A stretch of 64,000 bases of DNA, taken from positions 4,083,501 through 4,147,500 of the forward strand of contig NC_070560.1 in assembly GCF_026914185.1 (NCBI RefSeq), in the 5' to 3' direction. This document shows, in pieces, positions 55,938 through 64,000 of the stretch. The position numbers were made by a program, and so were the translations under genes. The stretch comes from Puccinia triticina (taxonomy: Eukaryota; Basidiomycota; Pucciniomycetes; Pucciniales; Pucciniaceae). A model generated the notes under the pieces. That model searched no databases. It was not told where the DNA came from and saw nothing but the letters and a program-made list of their open reading frames with translations. Every line of letters starts with the position of its first letter. The stretch's first letter is position 1.

Positions 55938-57036
55938 TGTGGTAGACGGAAAAGTAAAAAATCAAAGGTTTTTTCTCATACATATATTTACTCACCCTAG
56001 GCCTCAATATACCACCAAATTGACCTCAGAAATGGATTCTACGGCCAATTTTACCCCTATTCACCACTGAAAGCATTGCTGGAACCCTGCTGGATTGGAG
56101 GTTACACCCTCTTGGACCCTCATGGACACGGCCAGCCCCAGTCATCAACCTGTCACACCCCTCAAGTCACCTTTCCCAGGGTATACATACTCAGCCCCAG
56201 CCAAACACCTACTTATCTCCACTGCATATGCAGGTGACCAACCCCATTTCTTCTGTATTTGACATGTCCCCGCTTCATTTATGCACCCCTTGCAGCTGCA
56301 TGCAGTCTTCTGACCCCATTTCTGCACTCCTTGCATTAGTATGACATCATCTTTCATTTCTCACCCCACTTTTTGCCTGTATTTAGTATCTTCTGAAACC
56401 ACTTGTACGCAGCCCGCCAGCTAAAATGCCTCATCCAGGGTCCCCCTTGTAGCTAAAATCCCTCACATTTGTCTATATAAGGAGCTCTCTCCCCCAGCTG
56501 CTTTTCCCTCAGTTCAGTACCCACCTGGCACCAGTTATACAGATACCATCCATCCGTCATTATCATCATCCTTACACTTTATAACAACCCTTATAACATA
56601 CCATATCATCCCTCATATCTGCAATAACCACTGAGCTCACTCTCATATTCTCATACTCTCATATCTCTTGGTTGGCATATCACATACCTGTCACAAGTTA
56701 CACGGTTCCTGGTTCAACTACAAACTGAGTCATATACCCTTCTCAGCCTAGGCACTCTTCTCAACTCTATATATCACCCTCTTGAGGACCTGTGTTCAAT
56801 CCCCACCGGAAACATCAAGTCAACTTTTACCCTTTCCACTCCTCATAAAACTCTCTCATCTTTCACATACCTGTCATTGAAAAACTTCCTAGACCAGACC
56901 TATCACTTGATTAAAACTTGCCAAGCTTAGCTTGGTGGGTCTTGTTATCTGATAGTATAGAAGGGAAGAGTTTGCACCTCCATTATCCCCTTCTCCATTC
57001 AGCAAAAGGGTTTTGCAACCTCTTTTGAGTCTTACA
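55938..57036 (+). repeat. LTR-like repeat, family L2
   Basis: The repeat runs TGTGGTAGACGG...GAGTCTTACA. It shares both ends, the CTATATAAGGAGCTCTCTCCC promoter block (about 56473-56493) and the 3' block AAAACTTGCCAAGCTTAGCT with 32022-32922. It is probably a solo LTR. A 5-bp duplication was not found. Confidence 0.55.
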
Positions 57037-58605
57037 ACGGCTGTGGTGTAGGAAGACATGCAAGAGGTACTGGGTTGGAGAGGGGAGTTCAACTCACATA
57101 ACCACTGGGATGCACCAAATTTGAGATGGACCGTTACGCAAAACGCATTGGGATACATCACATTGTTATGTAAGAGATACGTACAAGTCAACTCAAGTTC
57201 TTATAACCAAACGCGCTGGGCAGCCCAAAAAGTGCTGTGGCACTAATCATTGACTTGACAAAGTGCATATTGAGTTACTGGAGTTAAACAAGAAGACCAA
57301 AATCTTTGGAAAGAAAAAAGTATACCAAGGGATGTTTGGGTGAAAAGGGATAGCGCGGCTACAATAATTATACTTTTACTAGGATTGATGCCGAGCCTGA
57401 GTGAGGATGGAATTGTATGAATATATACAAGAACAACAGCTTGCATGGTGAATGATGGCTCTTTTGTGTAAACTTCAGATCACAGCCTAGAAATCTTAGG
57501 GGGTTTCAAACCGCCTCCAGGAAGTCTTCCAGGTTAAACTTTCCAGGAAAAATTTCCCCCGCCAAAAAAAATTCCTGGGACCTGGAGTTTGAGTCCCCCC
57601 AAATGCTCAAGAACAGGAAATTGGAACCAGGAAATGCGAGTGGTTTTATCTCATGTGAAGCCCCCTCCAGATTGGGACTTCACACAAAGGGTCACAGTCC
57701 TAGGTGACCCCCCGCGCGGACATGACTATAGATACTCGACCCCTTGCTTCCCTAGTCCGGCAGAGATACTGATCTCTCCTGGCTAGGTAAGCACTTCAGC
57801 GATTTCGCTCTCCTTTTCATTGTTGATTCCTTATCCATTGTAAATAGAGAGATACTGATCTCTCCCGGCTAGCTCTGAAATCCAATCCCATATAGTTTGG
57901 ACCTAGAACTCATCTGGACAGCTTATAGCTCGTTCACCGCGCCTCTTTTTTATCGGTCTATCAGTGAGGGTCCATTGGACCCTTACACCCCGGTTGGAAA
58001 CAGCTTACAAGGAGAAAATGTTTGCAAAGGTCATCTCAAGACTTTTTTTGCCTGCTTGCTACAGATTGAGTCAGGATTTGATTGGGCTGGTATGTACAAC
58101 AAGAACTGGTTGTGGGGGGTATTGGGCAGGGCCAGGATGCCACGGCGGGTAACAGGAATGTGTATGACATGCGACGTGGCGACCGGGGGCCAGGGAGCAC
58201 ATTCAAAGCAAGGTGGGAGTGCGGGGCAGGTGGCGATGGCCCAAAATTGTTGGCTGGTTGCTGGTATTTGACCGCCAAACATCATGGCCAGGATGCTGTG
58301 GGAGGGGCCTGTTTGTGTTGTGCGGCATGGCAGTCGCTGGCAAGGAGAGGTGATACTGTTGTGGTGGCTTGGGTGGGGCATTGGCGTGGGCGCTTGGCCA
58401 GTGCCTGAAGAGGATAATTTGGATGCCTGTAAATAGAAGCCACCTGGTATGGATATTTCCTCAGGCAACTCTCCGGGCTGGCTTCCAGCTGGGGGGTTGT
58501 CTCACCCCTGTCCGCTGTTGCACTTGCACAGTCTGGTGGGGCAATACTTGTGGGCCCCCCTTGTGCTTAACGACTGGGGGTCTTCCTCTCACTGCTTTTT
58601 AACCT
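57037..58605. other. Unassigned sequence
   Basis: No supported gene was seen. A short direct repeat (AGAGATACTGATCTCTCCYG) occurs at about 57762 and 57846. Open frames of up to about 145 codons on either strand overlap each other and show no recognisable domain. Confidence 0.5.
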
Positions 58606-59264
58606 GGGTCAGCCTAAATGCACTCCAAACTTTTACTTCGTGCACTCCACATTTTTGGCTTTGGGGGGCCAGCACTCCAAAAAAGTTGGAGTGCCTTGAT
58701 TTTGTACTCCCAAAACATGGAGTCCCCAGATGGGTGTTGAAGTTCCAGTGTTACCGGTCTCTCCCTCTTCTGCTTTCCCTTCCCTGTCACACTTTTCCTC
58801 TCCCTGTCACGCCCTCACTCCCTCCAGATCGCATATGCATAGTTCACCTTCTGTCCCACATTCTGGCCCCTCCACTTGTAATAGCTCATATATCCACGGC
58901 TTCGACAGAAATAAAACTCATCTGCTCTTCTGCGCGCATTTCCCTGAGGTCTCTACAGTATACAACCTCCTGTAGCGTGTGCGCTTTTCCGCCATGCAAG
59001 CTAGCAGTACCTTTTGCCCTCTTTGAGGGCTCCCTTGGCCCCTTTTGTTGTTTTCACTGGAGTGAGACTCATGGGCACTCATTACATTTCCTGGCCACTG
59101 GAGTTCTTTGTGGTGCACTCCAAAGAGTGTTGAGTCCCCGGTTCTGCACTCCAATTGACTTGGAGTACTCTAGTCTGTACTCCAACAATCATTGGAGTGC
59201 ACACTCCATACACTCACTTTTGGAGTGCTTTTGGGATTTTTTTGGAGTGCATTTAGGCTGACCC
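58606..59264. mobile_element. Complete non-autonomous GGAGTGCA-rich TIR element (MULE-like)
   Basis: The left end GGGTCAGCCTAAATGCACTC and right end its inverse (...GCATTTAGGCTGACCC) are flanked by a perfect 9-bp duplication TTTTAACCT (58597-58605 and 59265-59273). A 9-bp duplication is characteristic of Mutator-like elements. The element is 659 bp with many TGCACTCC/GGAGTGCA pairs near both ends. Long frames through it are not supported as genes. Confidence 0.88.
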
Positions 59265-59273
59265 TTTTAACCT

Positions 59274-59639
59274 TGCTAGACAAGGATGGGCAGTGGGCCA
59301 CGGTACATCAGCTTGCTGACGTTGGGTGGCAGGGTGCAGGCTTGGTTTTGTGTTCTTGTAAATGTGACTGTTTCATTGTAATATTTTCATTCGTATGGGT
59401 ATACTCTGATTTTTGCTTGCTGTTTTGTGGGAGGGGAAACCCTTGGCCTTTTTTTGTGTTTTTGGTCAATTTGTAGGGATAACGCTTGTTTTTTTTTTCT
59501 ACAATTCACAGAATTTAATATACTTGGATTATATGGGGAAAGCCTTGAATTTGTTTCTACAAATCTCTAGTTTTCATAAACTTGGATGAAAAACTGGAAA
59601 ATCCCATGAGTGTACACATAAAACATGTATGAATTGAGT
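59274..59639. other. Unassigned sequence
   Basis: T/G-rich, with no gene or repeat recognised. Confidence 0.5.
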
Positions 59640-60300
59640 CAGAAAATGCATGGATTTTGGCAAAATTCCAGATTTTACATTACCCCCATTTATAGAGGGT
59701 TTCCAGGGTCCTCTTGCAGCTGTATCATGTATGAACCCAATTCTTCACTCCTTACATAAATCTGACATCATTTATTCACCCCCTGAGGAGAGTTCCACTG
59801 TATTTGACATTGCTTCACTCATGCACCCCATACATGAGAGAGCAACCAAATTATTCACTCCTTACATCAATCTGACATTATTTATTCAAACCCTTCAGAG
59901 AGGTCTCCTATATTTGAAATTGCTTGACTCATGCACCCCATACATGAGAGACCCCTGACCCAATTCTTCGCTGCTTACATCAATTTGAAATCATGCATTC
60001 ACACCCTGCAAAATGATCCCCTTTATTTTATATTGCTTCACTCATGCACCCCATCCATGAGAGACCCCTGTATTTGACATTTCCCCACCTTTTTTATGCA
60101 TGTACCAAATATATGACATGCCCAGCCCACCAGCTAAAATAGATCACCCAGGGACCCCTTTGTGGCTAGATTCCCCCACATTTGTCTATATAAGGAACTC
60201 TCCCTCTCTGTTTTCTTTCCCTCAGTCCATCACTCACCAGTTACAGTCATCCCAGATTTACAAAACACCCTTACTTCAGTACTCTATAAATACATAACCC
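59640..60300 (+). repeat. LTR-like U3/promoter region with internal tandem repeats (family L2 relative)
   Basis: Degenerate tandem units of about 115-120 bp (CTTCACTCATGCACCCCATACATGAGAG) span 59745-60070. They are followed by CACATTTGTCTATATAAGGA, the same TATA block as in the two L2 copies. The 3' conserved part of L2 is absent, so this is partial or divergent. Confidence 0.5.
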
Positions 60301-61315
60301 TTACAAGTGATGTCAGCATTAAGTCATATCACTCTAGTAATGATTGTTTTAGCCACTACACTAAATGCACTTCATGGCGAAAATGATTCAATGGCTGAAG
60401 GGATCTGTATAAAGTGTTCACATGGGTATAATAGTGGTTGTCCTTATATAGGCTGTTTCAAGTATTAAATATCTACTATGGTACTAAATAAGAAATCTCA
60501 TGGAAGACTTATCTTGATCCCTTGAAGCTTCCTTGAACCACAAAGTCACTATTTTTAAAATGGACTACACTTGAATCTTTAACCAATCTCAAGCCAACAA
60601 ATATCTCAATCACATTCCCCCCCCCCCCCCCCTTACCTACTGGCCAGTGTGGTGTCCAAGCTGGTAGCCAGTCAGGAAATTAGTTTACCACCAGCAACTT
60701 CGAGATCATCAGCCTTCAGATACTCCAGTTCAATACAATCAAGCTTCATCATTTTCCACAACATCTTCAAGCCTCAAAATTCACTTCTCAGACTTCTCCC
60801 CCAGACCTCTCAACCTCCACTGTCTCTCAGCTTCTCTGTTTTTTAACTCTTGCTGTTCTTCTTTCTTCTTATTTTTCTTGGTCCTAACACAGATATCATG
60901 TGGGTTTATTATGATTCGTGTTTTCTTTCATCTTATATATCATTGTCCTTTTTTCATCCTCTCTTCCTTCTTCAGTGGTCTGGTTTCTTTCTCCTTCTAT
61001 TCTTTTTGTATAGGGGGGATGTCATGTATGTGACAGGCATCCCCAAATACAAGTTCTGTGTGAGCTTGCAAGATGGTAGTCCATAGCATTCTGTTCTGAT
61101 CTTCAGATAGAGTTGGTAAAGAAATTCATAGATTCAATTATTTCTCCAATCCTGCGCATCAAGCCCCCAATTTTTCATCAGATTCCCTTTCAAAAAACCC
61201 AAAAACAAACCATTAGCAAATATTCACTCTCCACTGTACATAAAAAATCACCAAACCCACACCAGGGAGGAAAGTGTTGCACCCTCTAGAGAGTGCCAGG
61301 CTGTAATTTAGTGAA
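60301..61315. other. Unassigned sequence
   Basis: The region contains a poly-C run (about 60617-60632) and T-rich stretches. No gene is supported. Confidence 0.5.
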
Positions 61316-61880
61316 TGTCAAACTGGAAACAGGTACCCGTTGCACCACCAGTACCTGAACATTTTTTTGCGAAATACTGGCACCTGGCACCACATCCGGC
61401 ACCGCCTGGCGGGTACCAGTGGTCTTTTAGACGGGTACCAGCCCAATTTTTTTCCATCAAAACTCATCCCCAAGCCCCAAAGCAAGTAAATAATGACTTA
61501 CTCCCCTCTTAATGGCCAGACAGACTGTTCACTGAGAGGACATACACACAGTCCGCTGATGGCTGGTCAGCTCCAGGCATCAAGAGAAGCATATTTTGAG
61601 GAGAACCAGGTTACTGAAACTGAGGTGACTGCAAATTTTCACCATGAAGTTGTTGAGTGAGAAATAATATTGATTTTAAAAGATTTTATAGAACACAGAT
61701 AAACTTGCTAGGTTGGCAAGAGTTCTATCTAGAGATGGCCAAACGGGTCCGGGTACCCGCGACGGGTGCGGGTACTTGCTACAAATTTCTCCAGTTTTGG
61801 ACACCTGGACCCAGACACGGCACCCGCCGACGGGTACCGGCGGTACTTGAGGCAGGTACCGCGGGTACCGCCACTGCATT
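61316..61880. repeat. GGTACC/GGGTACC-rich segments, possible hAT terminal remnants
   Basis: TAGAGATGGCCAAACGGGTC at about 61732, followed by GGGTACCCGCGACGGGTGCG, resembles a hAT end with GGGTACC subterminal motifs. A similar GGTACC-rich stretch in mixed orientation lies at 61328-61440. A matching opposite terminus was not identified. Confidence 0.4.
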
Positions 61881-61904
61881 TTAAGTGGCCTATTGAATGG
61901 GGTA

Positions 61905-62118
61905 TGTACGCACCCCTCTTGATGGCCGATCATCGAGCGGAGTACACACCCCGCTCAGTGGCCGGCCATTGTGATCACCCCGTTCAATGCCCGATCATCG
62001 CGTGGGATGTGGGGGTATGTCCTCTTGATGACCGTTCATCAAGGGTGTGTACCCCTCTCAATGACTGTTCATCGAGGGTGTGCACCCCTCTCAATGACCG
62101 TTCATCAAGGGTGTGTAC
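61905..62118. repeat. Short GACCG/CGGTC-type array
   Basis: Degenerate units TGATGACCGTTCATCAAGGG and CAATGACCGTTCATCGAGGG with GTGTGTACCCCTCT spacers repeat three times at 62030-62118. They belong to the same hairpin family as the longer arrays. Confidence 0.7.
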
Positions 62119-62285
62119 AGTTCCTGGAAGAAAGTTTTCATGACATTTCTTTTGAATAGGAGACTTACAAACCATGCCTCTTAAGTTCTGAGTTATTGGG
62201 AGGATGGACAGAAAGGTTTCAAAAGAATGAATATAAGTAATGTTTTTGGAAAAAATAAGTGCATAATAGCTGAAAATATTCTTTC

Positions 62286-62460
62286 ATGAAACGGACTTAC
62301 TTTGCGCACTGCCGAAAACTCTTCGCGCACTGTGAGGGTCGCCCGCTCGACGTCTAGACCCCAGTGCGCGCCTTTGCCACGGCTCTTTGCGCACTGCCCA
62401 TTCCCCCGAAAGAACGGCTCCTTTTTCTCTGGATTTTTTTTCACGAATCAATAGAACAAC
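62286..62460. mobile_element. Remnant of the CGGAC...TTCGCGCACTG fold-back family
   Basis: CGGACTTACTTTGCGCACTG followed by further CTTCGCGCACTG copies matches one arm of 44603-45346, including the downstream AATCAATAG motif. No second arm was seen. Confidence 0.6.
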
Positions 62461-62469
62461 CCTTCATAA

Positions 62470-64000
62470 AGCCCCAAAAAAATAATCAAGTCACTTGGGG
62501 GTCTCCTTGAGCCTGGAGAGCATTGAGAAGAAAAAGCAATATTTTAATGAGGCAGGGAGCTGTAATGCCGCTTCCTGTGCCCCAGTAGCCACAAAAATTT
62601 CACAGCATGGTGCTGCATGTTGAAATTGATGGCCTGCCAATCCAAGTTTATTAAATCCACACAAACGCGGAAACCTAGATCTGAGTTTTGGCGTATTTTC
62701 AATTAAAAAATAACACAACAGAAGAGCACACAATTTGGACAATACACACAGCAGTTGAAAATATCCCCAAAGACCCAAAGGCCCTATGGATGACCCTCCA
62801 GCTGTGCCAGAGCAACAAGCAAAAAAGGGCCGGTTTTGAAAGACTCTGTGAAAGAGCTGTCAAGGAGGGGCCTAATCAAGCAACTAGGGGGCTTCCAGGG
62901 AGGGGGTAGGACGAAACCGGAACCCCTGGGGGATTGACCCAGCTCCTCCACCTCTTTAAGTACCATTGCCCTGCGGCCACCTCATGACACTAGCTCTCAC
63001 GTCCACACTGCCTCGCTGCCAACAGTTGTTGCCCTGGCTTCATCACCTACCACCCGCATGGTTGCAAGCTTCCCTTTGAACCTATGTATAGTAAAAATCA
63101 CCACCGCCTTGCCCAACGTTGCAACAGCCCGGTCACGCCACGGTGTCGACACCGCCATCATCCTGCGGAGGGTCTACCCCCTGGACATCATTGACAGCTT
63201 GTCCATCTCAACCCCCGCTTGACTTCGATTGCAACCAAATAACAATGTCAATGAATCTCTATCAATTCCTGATTTCTTGCTGATCTTCCGGCATATACAC
63301 CGCCATGAAAACATCCGAGCAAGCGGATTATTGATCCAACTTACTGGTGGCAGTATCGAACGACGCCGGCTTTTGACTTGTACACCACATCAGCCCAGCC
63401 CGTCCTGCCCCAGCTGAAGGCGGCAGGCAAGACTCTGAACACAATTGTCGGTTCATGTAGATACTCTTGGCTTCGTGTCAGCTCTGGCCATCGCGCTACG
63501 GCTGGGATGCGCATTTTGTACCTGGTCGAAAATCAGGCAGCCTTCCCGGATTGGGAAAAAAAAAAGTGCGAACATCACCAACGGAGCATTCATCAGCGTC
63601 CACGCTGCGCCTCATTCGCCAGCAGTCTGGGTGGTAATCGTGCAGACACTCTCATTAATCTCTTTGATGCCATCTTCAAGCAGCAGAATAAGTGTTGGTA
63701 GCCTTTGCTCACCTGCCGTTGTTCACTATGTTACACTCGCTATCTCTACTATTGAGGAAGGATGGTGAGTGTTTTACACATGCTCCCTTTCTGGGACCAG
63801 AAACTTCTTGATTTCCTCATTGACTTTTGTGGCATCTTTTTTTGGTCTGTGTATATGTTAAGTGTGGCTAAGCGGTTGAGGCAGAAGAAGCCGAATCCTC
63901 GGACAAAGATGATTCAAGCTCGTCTATTTTGTTGATCTCGCTGACTTATTCGAATGACTAGGGAAATCGCGGCTGCGCCGCGGAACATGCCGATGATTGT
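62470..64000. other. Unassigned sequence at the right edge
   Basis: No gene is supported. A plus-strand frame at 63445-63768 has a hydrophobic stretch (GFVSALAIALRLGCAF) and could be an exon of a gene continuing right, but no domain or splice context confirms it. Confidence 0.4.

Noticed and set aside
56761..56800. tRNA-like box B (GTTCAATCCCC)
   Set aside because: No matching A box, anticodon stem or acceptor pairing around it.
55938..57036. Definite solo LTR with target duplication
   Set aside because: The ends match another copy but the flanks ACCAA and ACGGC do not form a duplication, so it is only called LTR-like.
58449..59261. Plus-strand 270-codon frame
   Set aside because: It runs into and through a complete TIR element with a 9-bp duplication and has no recognisable domain.

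Overview
This is a eukaryotic window, almost certainly from a basidiomycete and most likely a rust-type fungus (Pucciniales / Pucciniomycotina). The evidence is short GT-AG introns of about 50-130 nt, a filamentous-fungal CLC chloride transporter gene, a fungal 2OG-Fe(II) oxygenase family gene, a heavy load of fungal-type transposons, and TCG-to-TTG differences between the two LTRs of one retrotransposon, a mutation bias known from Pucciniomycotina. The species assignment is inference. Only two genes look like intact host genes: the oxygenase (7448-8987, minus) and the CLC transporter (50480-53801, plus, ten exons, 854 codons). There are also an oxygenase-family fragment (9857-10924) and an unidentified broken gene (54567-55937).

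Layout. 1-6155: the 5' part of a Ty3/gypsy LTR retrotransposon on the minus strand (Gag-Pol running off the left edge, an extra upstream ORF, LTR 5186-6155). 6156-7098: an array of GACCGG palindromes, then a fragment of a GGAGTGCA-rich TIR element ending 7 bp from the oxygenase stop codon. 7448-10924: oxygenase gene and paralogous fragment. 11261-46971: one nested transposon complex. Its outer shell, called T0 here, has TIRs beginning GGCCC(C/T)GTTTGG and a 3-bp TAT duplication, and carries an intact IS630/Tc1-mariner DD34E transposase and a convergent second ORF. T0 was hit by two CACTA-type elements, E1 (17481-23423, TSD ATT) and E2 (27300-45430, TSD GTA). A Ty1/copia element (12264-17479, TSD TCACT) then landed within the first bases of E1. 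E2 in turn contains an autonomous-type hAT (29756-34810), a TTA-flanked TIR element (34842-36599), a solo LTR of the Ty3/gypsy family seen at the window start (39199-40009), and a fold-back element (44603-45346). The hAT carries an LTR-like repeat inside an intron. 47487-50352: a second hAT with a complete transposase, inserted 127 bp upstream of the CLC start codon. 53916-64000: MITEs, LTR-like repeats, a second copy of the GGAGTGCA element and unassigned sequence.

The most striking structure is E1 and E2. Neither shows a transposase. Each is a giant mirror: CACTA termini with three close copies of TTGATCAA, a subterminal region, and then two head-to-head arms of a 173-bp satellite meeting at a central inversion point (about 19960 in E1, about 40900 in E2). 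Most nested insertions can be undone by removing the element plus one TSD copy. Doing so restores the interrupted reading frame of T0's second ORF, the interrupted satellite unit, or the interrupted CACTA terminus.
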